Origin: an uncultured Anaerolineae bacterium
Lineage (GTDB): Bacteria; Chloroflexota; Anaerolineae; Anaerolineales; Villigracilaceae
Direction: 5' to 3'
Assembly (NCBI GenBank): GCA_903822545.1
Contig: CAIJPN010000103.1
Span: 1-64,000 of the forward strand
Length of the DNA stretch: 64,000 nt
Below the pieces are notes generated by a model. It was given only the letters and a program-made list of their open reading frames with translations. It was not told the origin of the DNA and ran no database searches. The first letter of the stretch is position 1. Every line of letters begins with the position of its first letter. Both the position numbers and the translations under genes were made by a program. Shown piece after piece: positions 1 to 8,259 of this stretch.

Positions 1-60
1 TAAGTTAATACAGGGTGATAGCCCCGGAAAAGCTATCGAACACACAATGAAGGTGCCATC

Positions 61-1557
61 ATGCTACAATCCAAAAACATCACCGCCACCACCATTATCA
101 TCATCGCGTCTGGATTGATCCTGCGGATCGTTGCACTGAACGACCCGATCACTTACGATGAAGCCTACACTTACATTGCCTTCGCATCGCATAGCGTATG
201 GGCAGCAGTGAGTGACTATTCCCTGCCAAACAATCACATTTTCCATAGCGTGCTGGTCTTTTTCAGCACAAGCCTGTTCGGAAATGCACTGTGGGCGTTG
301 CGCCTGCCCGCTTTCCTGGCTGGAGTGGGCATGATTTTGGCAGCGTATGCTTTTGGCAAAACCGCCTACAACGAAGAAACCGGCCTGGTGGGCGCAACAC
401 TGGTAGCCTATATGCCAGCCGTTATCACCTACACCACCGATGCGCGCGGCTACAGTCTGGTGGGGCTGTTCACTTTGATCGTTTTTTGGCTGAGCGCCAG
501 GCTGGCAGGTCAGCAGCCAGCCGCGCGAGATTGGGCCTTTCTCGCCATTGCCACAGCGCTGGGGCTGTGGACAATCCCGATCATGCTCTACCCGTCCGGC
601 GCGGCCTATTTATGGCTGGCAATCTCCATCATCTCCAGCCCATCTCCCACAGGGAAATGGAAAATGATGAAAGCCTGGCTATTTTCTGGCCTGGGCGCAG
701 GAGCGCTGACCCTGGCACTCTATGTCCCGGCGCTGCGCGTTTCGGGCTGGCACACCATTTTCGCCAACAATTTTGTCCAGCCCATGCCGCTGGATGGTTA
801 TTTCACCAGCCTGATCTGGATTCGGATTTCAGACACCTGGCAAACCTGGATGAAGGCTGCGCCAGCCTTTATGCCGTGGATATTGACCATCGGCGTGATC
901 CTGTCCCTGGCTTTTCACCGGCAGATCCAGCCAGGCCGCGTATCTTTGTCGCTGACCATGCTGGCCTGGGTGACACTGTATGTGATCCTGCGCCGCCCCA
1001 GCGCGTTTGACCGTTTCTGGAGCTGGATGCTGGCTCCATTCCTGGTTTGGGCAGCCGCCGGGTTGTGCTTCGGCGCGAGTCAACTTACAGCCTGGGCAGG
1101 CACGCTCGGGGCCCCAAAAGCTGGTTTAACGGCCCGGCAGCCCCAGAGCGGGAAGATCCGCGCGGAACAAATCCTGGTGTTGGCGAGTTTAATCTTCATC
1201 CTGGTATCCACCGGGGCTGCGATTCCTTCCATCCCCACCCGTTGGAAGAAACAGAGTAACCACCAGGCGATGGCGATTGCTTTGCACGATGTTTTGCGCC
1301 CCGGCGATCGGATTTTGGTCACCGCCCCGGTAGATGCACCCTTATGGTATTATCTTGAACGGGCTGGCGTGCCCGAAACTTACTGGCGGCCTCGCAACGA
1401 TTTTTCCCGGGCCTTTGTGGTGCGCGCAGCTTCCCAGTCCATCGAAAAAGTCATTCGCCAAAATCGACTGTCTCCCGAGGTGTTTGACCTGCAAAATGCG
1501 CATGAACTTGGGCGCATTGGGCAGATTTTTGTTTATGAATGCGTTCCAAAAAGGTGA
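61..1557 (+). CDS. GT-C (GT39/ArnT-like) membrane glycosyltransferase
   Basis: A 498-residue polytopic membrane protein. It opens with a hydrophobic helix (about 9-25) followed by a short loop carrying an acidic DE pair (D33-E34), as in the first extracytoplasmic loop of polyprenyl-phosphate-dependent GT-C enzymes. About ten further hydrophobic segments follow and the last ~90 residues form a soluble tail. By family these enzymes move a sugar from a polyprenyl-phosphate donor to protein or cell-wall glycan outside the membrane; donor and acceptor cannot be read here. The start ATG follows an AAGGTG-type ribosome site. The stop lies one base before the start of the polysaccharide deacetylase, so the two are co-transcribed, which fits work on a surface glycan. 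Confidence 0.75.
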   Translation: MLQSKNITATTIIIIASGLILRIVALNDPITYDEAYTYIAFASHSVWAAVSDYSLPNNHIFHSVLVFFSTSLFGNALWALRLPAFLAGVGMILAAYAFGKTAYNEETGLVGATLVAYMPAVITYTTDARGYSLVGLFTLIVFWLSARLAGQQPAARDWAFLAIATALGLWTIPIMLYPSGAAYLWLAISIISSPSPTGKWKMMKAWLFSGLGAGALTLALYVPALRVSGWHTIFANNFVQPMPLDGYFTSLIWIRISDTWQTWMKAAPAFMPWILTIGVILSLAFHRQIQPGRVSLSLTMLAWVTLYVILRRPSAFDRFWSWMLAPFLVWAAAGLCFGASQLTAWAGTLGAPKAGLTARQPQSGKIRAEQILVLASLIFILVSTGAAIPSIPTRWKKQSNHQAMAIALHDVLRPGDRILVTAPVDAPLWYYLERAGVPETYWRPRNDFSRAFVVRAASQSIEKVIRQNRLSPEVFDLQNAHELGRIGQIFVYECVPKR

Positions 1558-1558
1558 T

Positions 1559-2476
1559 ATGAAAAAGATTTTCCTGCTTTTACTGGTTCTCTGGCTGGCC
1601 ACTGGTTGCGCAGCATCGCCTGTACAGGCATCTTCCGCCGAAAAATACATCGAATCTGACATCGAAACGCTGCCATCGCCGACCCCGCTCCCATCACCGA
1701 CCCACATCCCGCCCACAGAAAAACCCGCTCCAGCCCTGCCCACACCCACCCAGGTACAGACGCCCACACTGGTTCCAACACCGGCCTGGGTGCGGAAAGG
1801 CCCTGGCGAGGTGACCTGCCCCATTTTGCTCTATCACCGCATCGCCATCCTGGACAAGCCAAGTGCTTATGCGGTTTCGCCCACCGAGTTTCGCGGGCAA
1901 ATGCAAAAACTCAAAGAGTGGGGCTACACATCCATCACCCCATCACAACTGGTGGATGCCATTCGCAACGGCGCACCGCTGCCTCAACGCCCGGTGGTGA
2001 TTTCGTTCGACGATGGGGATATTACTGTTTTCAGCGATGCCTACCCGATCATGCAGGAATTCGGTTTTGTTGGGGTAAATTACCTGGTGGCAAATTACGT
2101 CAACGCTGAAGGGTATATGACGGTTGACCAGTTGAAGATTTTGAGCGCCGCGGGCTGGGAAACTGGCAGCCACACCATGTCGCACCGCGATCTCACGACA
2201 GCCAAAAATGCCGACTGGCAGCTTGAACAATCACGCGTTGACCTGGAAGCCATGCTGGGGGTGCCAGTGACCACGATGGCCTACCCCTATGGCATTTCAA
2301 ACGAAGACATCCGCCTGCTCGCCAGCAATTATTACCGCGCAGGCATGGGACTGGGCGTTTCTTTGGTGCAAGGGCAGAGAAACCTCTATTATCTTTGGCG
2401 GCGTCCGGTCAAGCCAGGCTGGGACGCCAGGGAATTTGGTTCATACCTGCCCTGGGCTGGCCCTCTCAAACCATAG
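1559..2476 (+). CDS. Lipoprotein polysaccharide deacetylase (NodB domain)
   Basis: A secreted lipoprotein of 305 residues. The signal peptide ends in a lipobox with Cys17. A Pro/Thr-rich linker (about 38-76) leads to a NodB/CE4 domain (about 85-280). Metal and catalytic motifs are visible: SFDDGD (D151, D152), SHTMSH (H205, H209) and AYPYG (241-245). CE4 enzymes remove N- or O-acetyl groups from GlcNAc polymers or other glycans; the substrate here is unknown. A longer open frame starts at 1334, but the ATG at 1559 has a ribosome site (AAGGTG) and the signal peptide and follows the previous stop by one base, so it is chosen. The linker type is common in Anaerolineae secreted proteins. Confidence 0.88.
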   Translation: MKKIFLLLLVLWLATGCAASPVQASSAEKYIESDIETLPSPTPLPSPTHIPPTEKPAPALPTPTQVQTPTLVPTPAWVRKGPGEVTCPILLYHRIAILDKPSAYAVSPTEFRGQMQKLKEWGYTSITPSQLVDAIRNGAPLPQRPVVISFDDGDITVFSDAYPIMQEFGFVGVNYLVANYVNAEGYMTVDQLKILSAAGWETGSHTMSHRDLTTAKNADWQLEQSRVDLEAMLGVPVTTMAYPYGISNEDIRLLASNYYRAGMGLGVSLVQGQRNLYYLWRRPVKPGWDAREFGSYLPWAGPLKP

Positions 2477-2485
2477 GAAGTCAAT

Positions 2486-2905
2486 ATGCGTAATCTTTTC
2501 ATTTTTTTGCTGGTTTTGGCGCTGCTACCTGCCTGTGCGCCGACCGCCACCCCCATGCCCACAGATCTCCCGGCCACTGCCGCCCCAACCGCCACAACAG
2601 CCCCTGAGAGCGGAATCACCGGCCAGGTGACCATCGGCCCGGCCTGCCCGGTCGTGCGCATCGACCAGCCCTGTCCCGATAATCCCTTCCAGGCCACGCT
2701 GACGGTGCAGACCGCATCCGGCAGCCAGGTGACGCAATTCAGCACCGATGAAAACGGCAATTTCCGCATTGCGCTGGCCCCCGGCGACTACATCCTGCAC
2801 CCCGAAGCGCCCGATGCCATGACCCGCGCCCAGGATGTGCCTTTCAGCGTTGCCAGCGGCGAATTCACCACCGTCAACATCACCTACGATAACGGCCTGC
2901 GCTGA
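2486..2905 (+). CDS. Small lipoprotein with carboxypeptidase-regulatory-like domain
   Basis: 139 residues. The signal peptide ends in LLPAC (Cys17), then a Thr/Pro/Ala-rich spacer (18-42), then a beta-sandwich-like domain (about 44-137). The pattern in that domain, 'DENGNFRIALAPGDYILHPE', is typical of carboxypeptidase-regulatory/SpaA-like folds. No catalytic residues are seen, so a structural or binding role outside the cell is inferred. It starts nine bases after the deacetylase and is probably the third gene of that operon. Its 3' end overlaps the 3' end of the convergent flavoprotein gene by 22 bases. Confidence 0.7.
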   Translation: MRNLFIFLLVLALLPACAPTATPMPTDLPATAAPTATTAPESGITGQVTIGPACPVVRIDQPCPDNPFQATLTVQTASGSQVTQFSTDENGNFRIALAPGDYILHPEAPDAMTRAQDVPFSVASGEFTTVNITYDNGLR

Positions 2906-4053
2906 ACCAGGCGTTTGCCCCAGTTCAGCACAAAAAGCCAGGCCACCAGCATCACAACCGGCTGGAGCACTCTCCACAGCAGGAATTGGAACCACTCCCA
3001 GCGAAACGTGTAGACCAGATACCCGATCAGCCAGCGGGCGATGAGCGTTCCACCGAGCGGACTCATCAACAGCCGCCGCCTGTATCCCGTTAAACGGAAA
3101 TCATCCTGCCTGAAGGCTTCCAGCACTTCCCCCGCCGCCACAAACCCATACCCCAACGCCAGGCTGATGCCCTCCCCAAAGAGCGGATCGGCCCCTGCCG
3201 CATCGCCAACCAGCAGCACACCCGGCACCGAAAACGGATTAAACGGGTCAAACCAGCGGATAGGGTGTCCTTTTAGCTCAAAATCATCCAGGTTATAGCC
3301 CAGGCGCGCCATTTCAGCGCGCAGCGGCGCTTGGAGCGGCGGGCGTTTGACGTAACTGAGCAGGTTCGAGTCGTAGACGCCCCAGCAGCGCATCGGCTGG
3401 CCCTGCACCTGGGTTGGGAAATCCCAGACATAACCAGCAATGCCATCCGGCACGGGGAAAAAGTCGAAGTAGGCATCGTGTTTCCGCTCCGGCCTTTCGC
3501 CATTCCCATTTAAGGGAGTTAAGACTTCCAGCAGGCGCGCGGTGAAAATGGGCGCATTGGGCAGCACACAGCGGCGCGTTATACCGTTTGAGCCATCTGC
3601 GCCGATGACCAGCCGCGCGCGAAAGGTTCCAGCACTGGTTTCGACAGTCACCCCGGCTGGATCTGGTTTCACATCCCGCACCGTGATGCCTGTCCGAATC
3701 TCGAGGCCGCGTTCCTGGGCTTTTGCCGCCAGCCAGGCATCCAACTCATCCCGGCGGATAATGCGCAGGGCATGCGTGCCCGGCAGCGAGATGGCAAGCC
3801 CGCTGCCAGCGTAGTCAAAATGAGCGGTTTTTACATCCATGTGCGGGATTTCGCTCACATCCAGTCCGAGAGACTGCAAGAGAATCTCAGCATCTGCCAC
3901 CAGCCCGCCCGCGCACAACTTGGGACGAGGATAGTGCTCTTTTTCGAGCAGCAGGATGCGGGGCGTTAAATCTGGCCGGAGCCGGTGCAAATATAAGGCG
4001 GTTGAAAGTCCCGCAGGCCCGCCGCCCAGGATGAGGATGTCTTTTTCTTCCAT
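2884..4053 (-). CDS. Geranylgeranyl reductase family FAD-dependent oxidoreductase
   Basis: 389 residues. The N-terminus is a Rossmann FAD site (GGGPAG near 10-15), followed by a YPRPKLCAGG segment near 41-50. A 'PxxYxWxFP'-like stretch (GIAGYVWDFP, about 205-215) is the hallmark of geranylgeranyl reductases, and GDAAGADPLFGEGI is the second flavin-contact motif. The C-terminal ~60 residues contain a hydrophobic segment that may anchor the protein in the membrane. By family it reduces isoprenoid double bonds, for example of quinone or polyprenol side chains; the true substrate is not readable. The start codon has no ribosome site but lies seven bases after a -10-like TAGAAT, so it may be leaderless. 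It is convergent with and overlaps the preceding lipoprotein gene. Confidence 0.8.
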   Translation of the reverse strand: MEEKDILILGGGPAGLSTALYLHRLRPDLTPRILLLEKEHYPRPKLCAGGLVADAEILLQSLGLDVSEIPHMDVKTAHFDYAGSGLAISLPGTHALRIIRRDELDAWLAAKAQERGLEIRTGITVRDVKPDPAGVTVETSAGTFRARLVIGADGSNGITRRCVLPNAPIFTARLLEVLTPLNGNGERPERKHDAYFDFFPVPDGIAGYVWDFPTQVQGQPMRCWGVYDSNLLSYVKRPPLQAPLRAEMARLGYNLDDFELKGHPIRWFDPFNPFSVPGVLLVGDAAGADPLFGEGISLALGYGFVAAGEVLEAFRQDDFRLTGYRRRLLMSPLGGTLIARWLIGYLVYTFRWEWFQFLLWRVLQPVVMLVAWLFVLNWGKRLVQRRPLS

Positions 4054-4060
4054 AAATGCT

Positions 4061-4089
4061 ATTCTAATTGTGTAAAACCTTACTGCAAA
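4061..4089 (-). promoter_or_regulatory. Candidate promoter of a leaderless flavoprotein mRNA
   Basis: On the minus strand TTTGCA (4084-4089) and TAGAAT (4061-4066) are 17 bases apart. The -10 box ends seven bases before the ATG at 4053, so transcription would begin at or next to the start codon. No purine-rich ribosome site lies between. Confidence 0.45.
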
Positions 4090-4122
4090 GTATTCTGTAA
4101 AAAAGCCAAACTGGCCTCAATT

Positions 4123-4150
4123 TTGGGGAGGATAAAACGCTCTGTATAAT
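4123..4150 (+). promoter_or_regulatory. Candidate promoter of the coiled-coil protein / tmk pair
   Basis: A perfect TATAAT (4145-4150) lies 16 bases after TTGGGG (4123-4128). The -35 match is weak. The downstream ATG at 4202 has an AAGGATG-type ribosome site. Confidence 0.4.
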
Positions 4151-4201
4151 ATAATTTCATCATCGCGCTGGGAGTGTTTTTCCGGCGCAAAAGGATGCGA
4201 T

Positions 4202-5029
4202 ATGGCGCAAAAATTTTTTGCGGGATTGTTGATTGGGCTGGGGCTGGCGCTTTTGGTGCTGGGTTTGAGCGGGATTGCGCTGACGTGGATTTACCGCGCC
4301 CCACTGACACAAGCCGCGCTGATGCGCCTGCAAGCAACCGATTCTGAGTTGGAAGTGGCCCAAACCACCCTGGCAGATGCCAAAATTGAGTTGGAACGCA
4401 CACTGCGGCTGGTTGAATCGACCGAAAAAACGATGGCGGCGATGAAAGACCAGCTGGCGCAGGCCAAAATGCTGGCCGGTTCGATGAATGATACGCTCGA
4501 TAAGCAGTTGATTCCCGGCCTGGAAGCCTCGCGCGACAGTATCACAAACATCAAAAAGATGTTAACCGACCTGCGCGCCAGCGTGGCGCAGTTGAATGCC
4601 CTGCCCTTTCTCAATTTTAAGCTGCCGGGTGACGAGATGCTCTCCAGCCTGATCTCGGTGACGAATTCGCTCGATGGCGAAATTGCGCGGGTGCAGCAAC
4701 TGGCCCAAAGCGCCTCCATATTCGCCGGGGATGCCTCGTACCTGATGGGCGGCGACCTGGGCGAGACGCGCAAAAGCCTGGAAAACTTCCTGGCGGTGGT
4801 CAATGACTATAATGGGAAACTTTCCAGCTGGCGGGCGCAACTGGCAGGGTTGATCCAGTCGTTGCCAGCCTGGGTCGATGCCGGGGCGGTCATCCTGACG
4901 ATTTTCCTGCTGTGGTTCAGCCTGTCGCAAGTCAGCATTATCCTGCACGGTTTTTCACTCTGGCGCGGCGTGGATGTGACCATCAGCCTGCGTGATGCGC
5001 TCAAAGCGATGCGGGCAAAGTTTTCATAG
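4202..5029 (+). CDS. Membrane-anchored coiled-coil protein of unknown function
   Basis: 275 residues, family not recognised. A transmembrane segment (about 7-28) is followed by a long heptad-like region (about 40-115) rich in Leu, Glu, Lys and Ala with few Gly or Pro, then a second helical block and a C-terminal transmembrane segment (about 222-245). Both ends would sit in the membrane with the coiled coil exposed, most probably outside. It ends 50 bases before tmk and is probably co-transcribed with it. A structural or scaffolding role is possible, but nothing in the sequence fixes a function. Confidence 0.7.
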   Translation: MAQKFFAGLLIGLGLALLVLGLSGIALTWIYRAPLTQAALMRLQATDSELEVAQTTLADAKIELERTLRLVESTEKTMAAMKDQLAQAKMLAGSMNDTLDKQLIPGLEASRDSITNIKKMLTDLRASVAQLNALPFLNFKLPGDEMLSSLISVTNSLDGEIARVQQLAQSASIFAGDASYLMGGDLGETRKSLENFLAVVNDYNGKLSSWRAQLAGLIQSLPAWVDAGAVILTIFLLWFSLSQVSIILHGFSLWRGVDVTISLRDALKAMRAKFS

Positions 5030-5079
5030 CCCTCGCAGAATCAAGACTTTCGAAATCCATCATCCTTCACGGAGTAATT

Positions 5080-5703
5080 ATGTTCATCACCATCGAAGGC
5101 CCCGAAGGCTCGGGCAAGACATCACACATCAAACCGCTGGCCGAGTGGCTCGGCGCACAAGGATACAGCGTTTTCACCACCCGCGAACCGGGCGGAACAT
5201 CGATTGGCGAGCAAATCCGCGCTGTAATCCATGACCTGGAGAATACCGAGATGCACCCCCGCACCGAAACACTGCTCTACCAGGCCGCCCGCGCCCAGAT
5301 CGTTGAGCAGGTCATCCAGCCGCGCCTGAAGGCCGGTGAAATTGTCTTGTGCGACCGCTATGCCGATTCAACCATCGCCTACCAGGGATATGGGCACCGC
5401 CAACCGCTGGAGCAAATCCTGGGGCTGATCAGCTACGCCACCGGGGGCCTGCTCCCGGAACTGACAGTTTTACTCGACCTGGATGTGGAAATCGGGCTGA
5501 AACGCAAAACCAACCAGGAAGAGTGGAACCGGCTGGATGCGTATACTATCGATTTCCACAAACGGGTGCGGGCGGGCTACCTGGAGATGATCAAACAAGC
5601 CCCGGCGCGCTGGGCGGTGGTGGATGCCAGCCAGCCTTGGGAAGTTGTCCATGCCGGGCTGCGCGCGGCGATTGCCAGGCGGCTGACCCCGGCCCAACCA
5701 TAA
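5080..5703 (+). CDS. tmk: Thymidylate kinase
   Basis: 207 residues, normal length for the family. It has the P-loop GPEGSGKTS (residues 7-15), a 'TREPGGTxIGE' segment, the DRYxDSTIAYQGYG motif that positions dTMP, and a lid region around 145-155. The enzyme phosphorylates dTMP to dTDP with ATP in the cytoplasm and is essential for DNA synthesis. The ATG has a CGGAG ribosome site eight bases upstream. It is followed within 56 bases by the end of the convergent rbs operon; the hairpin between them is a terminator for the opposite strand. Confidence 0.96.
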   Translation: MFITIEGPEGSGKTSHIKPLAEWLGAQGYSVFTTREPGGTSIGEQIRAVIHDLENTEMHPRTETLLYQAARAQIVEQVIQPRLKAGEIVLCDRYADSTIAYQGYGHRQPLEQILGLISYATGGLLPELTVLLDLDVEIGLKRKTNQEEWNRLDAYTIDFHKRVRAGYLEMIKQAPARWAVVDASQPWEVVHAGLRAAIARRLTPAQP

Positions 5704-5737
5704 AAAAAGATACCCGCCTCGTCACAGGACAGGTATC
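5702..5737 (-). terminator. Rho-independent terminator of the rbs operon
   Basis: Read on the minus strand after the last rbs permease: the arms GATACC/GGTATC extend to about ten pairs with two wobbles, followed by seven T (5702-5708). It lies about 20 bases after the permease stop. Confidence 0.7.
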
Positions 5738-5758
5738 CAGGAATGAAGAATCACAGGC

Positions 5759-6700
5759 TCATTTCAAGCGCTGCTTCATCACATAATCCAAAACCACCGC
5801 CACAATAAAAACCAGCCCTTTGATGACCTGTTGATTGTACGACGGCACTTCCAGCAGGTTCAAGCCGTTGGACAGGATGCCGACGATGAATGTTCCGGTC
5901 ACCGCGCCGACGACTGACCCGGCCCCGCCAGAGAGACTCGCGCCGCCCAGCACGGAGGCCGCAATGGCATCCAGCTCCAGGCCGGTGCCGCTGTTGGGCT
6001 GCGCCGACCACAGCCGGGCAGTCAGCAGCAGGCCGGTCAGACCAGCGCACAGGGCGCTGATGACGTAGACGCCAAACTTCACTTTCGCGGGGGAAATCCC
6101 GGCCAGGCGCGAAGTCTCCTCGCCGCCGCCAACTGCAAAGATGTAGTTCCCAAACAGGGAGCGGTGCAAAATCACATAGGTGACAAGCGCCACAAAAACC
6201 AGCACAAAGATCGGCACGGGAATTTTCCCCAGCTCACTGGCCCAGAAAGTGAACTGCTCATCGAGACCAGAGATCGGCTTGCCCTGGGTGTAGACCAGCG
6301 TCAGGCCGCGCGCCGCCGCCATCGTGGCGAGAGTCGCCACAAAAGGCGGGATGCGCCCCCAGACGATCATAGCCGCATTGACCAGCCCGACCGCCGCAGC
6401 CGCCGCCAGCGCCAGCAGCATGGCCGGGTAAGTCCCCAGCCCGCTGCGCGTGGCCAGCCCGGCGGCCAGCGCCCCAGCCAGCGCCGCGACCGAGCCTACC
6501 GACAGGTCGACCCCGCCGGTGATCAGCGCAAACGTCATCCCGATGGCCGTGATGGCGATCATCGAGACTTGCAGGGCCACCGTCAGCAGGTTGTTGCCGG
6601 TCAAAAAATCGGGGGAGAGCAGCGTCAGCGGGATCGCCAGCAGGAACAGGATGACCAGCCCACTATTCGCGCGCGTAAAATTGAGAATCGTCTGTTTCAT
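5759..6700 (-). CDS. rbsC: Ribose-type ABC transporter permease (second copy)
   Basis: 313 residues, a polytopic permease of the RbsC/BPD_transp_2 family. It has the conserved opening 'LLTVALQVSMIAITAIGMTFALITGGVDLSVGS' pattern, PPFVATLATM and the C-terminal 'LxGGASLSGGAGSVVGAVTGTFIVGIL' pattern. It forms part of the membrane channel for pentose import. It is the last gene of the operon, three bases after rbsA. A second permease with the same motifs lies at 10177-11148, so the importer may use a heterodimeric channel, or the two may serve different binding domains. The substrate is probably ribose, judged from rbsD and rbsK in the operon. Confidence 0.92.
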   Translation of the reverse strand: MKQTILNFTRANSGLVILFLLAIPLTLLSPDFLTGNNLLTVALQVSMIAITAIGMTFALITGGVDLSVGSVAALAGALAAGLATRSGLGTYPAMLLALAAAAAVGLVNAAMIVWGRIPPFVATLATMAAARGLTLVYTQGKPISGLDEQFTFWASELGKIPVPIFVLVFVALVTYVILHRSLFGNYIFAVGGGEETSRLAGISPAKVKFGVYVISALCAGLTGLLLTARLWSAQPNSGTGLELDAIAASVLGGASLSGGAGSVVGAVTGTFIVGILSNGLNLLEVPSYNQQVIKGLVFIVAVVLDYVMKQRLK

Positions 6701-6703
6701 GGG

Positions 6704-8206
6704 TTATCCTGCCGCCAGTTGGCCGGTCGCCGCCTGCATAATGCGATCCTGGCTGGCTTCGGCGCGGCTGAATTCGGCCATCAGGCGGCCCTCGCGCATC
6801 ACCAAAATCCGGTCGCTGACGCCCAAAATCTCGGGCAGCTCCGAAGAAATCATCAAAATCGCCATGCCTTTGGCCGCCAGCTCGCTCATCAGCGTGTGGA
6901 TTTCGGCCTTCGAGGCCACATCAATGCCGCGTGTGGGCTCATCCAGGATCAAAACCTGCGGGTTCACGGCCAGCCAGCGCGCAATGATCACTTTTTGCTG
7001 GTTGCCGCCCGAAAGGTTGCGCACCTTTTGCTCCAGGTTGGGCGTGCGAATGGTCAGCTGTGTCACCGCGCCGCGCATCCAGGCATCCACTTTTGAATAC
7101 AGGATGAAGCCCAACTGCGCCAGCTTCTCGAACAACAGCACCGAGGCGTTCGAACGCACACTTTGGCCCAGGAAAAGGCCCTGCGCCTTGCGATCCTCCG
7201 TTACCAGGCCGATTCCCAGCCGGATCGCTTCCTCGGGCGAGTGCAGATGAACGATCCGCCCTGCCAGCTTGATCTCGCCATGATCGAGCGGGTCGGCCCC
7301 GAACAGGATACGCGCCACCTCGGTGCGCCCCGAACCGACCAGCCCCGCCAACCCGACAATTTCCCCGCGCCGCAGGCTGAAACTGACATCCCTGACTCGT
7401 TTCCCGCTGCGCAGTTCACGCGCATCGAGAATTACATCGCCAATTTCGGCCTGTTTCTTGGGGAAGAAATCTTTCAGTTCACGTCCCACCATCATCTGCA
7501 CCACGGTCTGGATGGTTAAATCTTTGGTGGGGGTTACGCCCACCAGCTGCCCATCGCGCATCACCGCCACCCGGTCTGAGAGATTGAAAATCTCCTCCAT
7601 GCGGTGCGAGATGTAGATGAGAGTCACGCCTTGTTCGCGCAGAGAACGCATCAGCGCGAACAAAATATCCGATTCGCGTTCACTCAAGGCGCTGGTTGGC
7701 TCATCAAGAATGATGACCCGGGATTGGAATGAAATCGCCTTGGCAATTTCCACCATCTGGCGCTGGGCAATCGAAAGATCAGAGATAAGTGCAGTTACAG
7801 GGAAATCCAGCCCCAGTTGGTCGATCAAAGCCTGGGCTTGTATCACCATCTTTTTGGTATCCACCAGCAGCCCCGCGGCCAGGCGCGGTTCGCGTCCCAG
7901 GAAAATATTCTGCGCCACCGTCATCTGCGGGATGAGCGCCAGTTCCTGGTGGATCATGGCAATGCCCAGTTCCTGTGCGCGGCGCGGCGAGGTGATGTTC
8001 ACTTCCACGCCATCCAGCCAGATTTTGCCCGAATCCGCCGGGAACGAGCCGCTCAGGATGTTCATGAGCGTGCTTTTCCCTGCGCCATTTTCACCGGCCA
8101 GCGCCAGGATCTCGCCCGGATATGCTTCCAGGCTGACATCCTGCACGGCCAGCACGCCCGGGAAGGATTTGACGATATGTTCCAGTTGCAGACGAGAAGG
8201 GGTCAT
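6704..8206 (-). CDS. rbsA: Ribose-type ABC transporter ATPase (double cassette)
   Basis: 500 residues with two fused ABC cassettes, as usual for RbsA/MglA. The first has Walker A GENGAGKST (38-46), signature LSIAQRQ and Walker B VIILDEPTSAL. The second has a degenerate P-loop (GLVGSGRTE), a clean LSGGNQQK signature and VLILDEPTRGID. This asymmetry is normal in the family. It powers sugar uptake at the inner face of the membrane. The gene follows the binding-protein gene after a strong intercistronic hairpin. Its own ribosome site is poor (CCTTCAAAAAT before ATG), which would keep ATPase levels below those of the binding protein. Confidence 0.95.
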   Translation of the reverse strand: MTPSRLQLEHIVKSFPGVLAVQDVSLEAYPGEILALAGENGAGKSTLMNILSGSFPADSGKIWLDGVEVNITSPRRAQELGIAMIHQELALIPQMTVAQNIFLGREPRLAAGLLVDTKKMVIQAQALIDQLGLDFPVTALISDLSIAQRQMVEIAKAISFQSRVIILDEPTSALSERESDILFALMRSLREQGVTLIYISHRMEEIFNLSDRVAVMRDGQLVGVTPTKDLTIQTVVQMMVGRELKDFFPKKQAEIGDVILDARELRSGKRVRDVSFSLRRGEIVGLAGLVGSGRTEVARILFGADPLDHGEIKLAGRIVHLHSPEEAIRLGIGLVTEDRKAQGLFLGQSVRSNASVLLFEKLAQLGFILYSKVDAWMRGAVTQLTIRTPNLEQKVRNLSGGNQQKVIIARWLAVNPQVLILDEPTRGIDVASKAEIHTLMSELAAKGMAILMISSELPEILGVSDRILVMREGRLMAEFSRAEASQDRIMQAATGQLAAG

Positions 8207-8219
8207 ATTTTTGAAGGAT

Positions 8220-8244
8220 GCCCCCGGCGCATAACGCCGGGGGC
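8220..8244 (-). promoter_or_regulatory. Intercistronic hairpin between rbsB and rbsA
   Basis: Perfect 10-bp GC-rich stem (gcccccggcg / cgccgggggc) with a five-base loop. No T-run follows on the minus strand, so it looks like an mRNA-stabilising or processing element that protects the upstream binding-protein message rather than a full terminator. Confidence 0.7.
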
Positions 8245-8259
8245 ATAAAAATCAGGGAA

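Noticed and set aside
1334-1558. Longer N-terminus for the polysaccharide deacetylase
   Set aside because: It would overlap the glycosyltransferase by over 220 bases and bury the signal peptide; the ATG at 1559 has a ribosome site.
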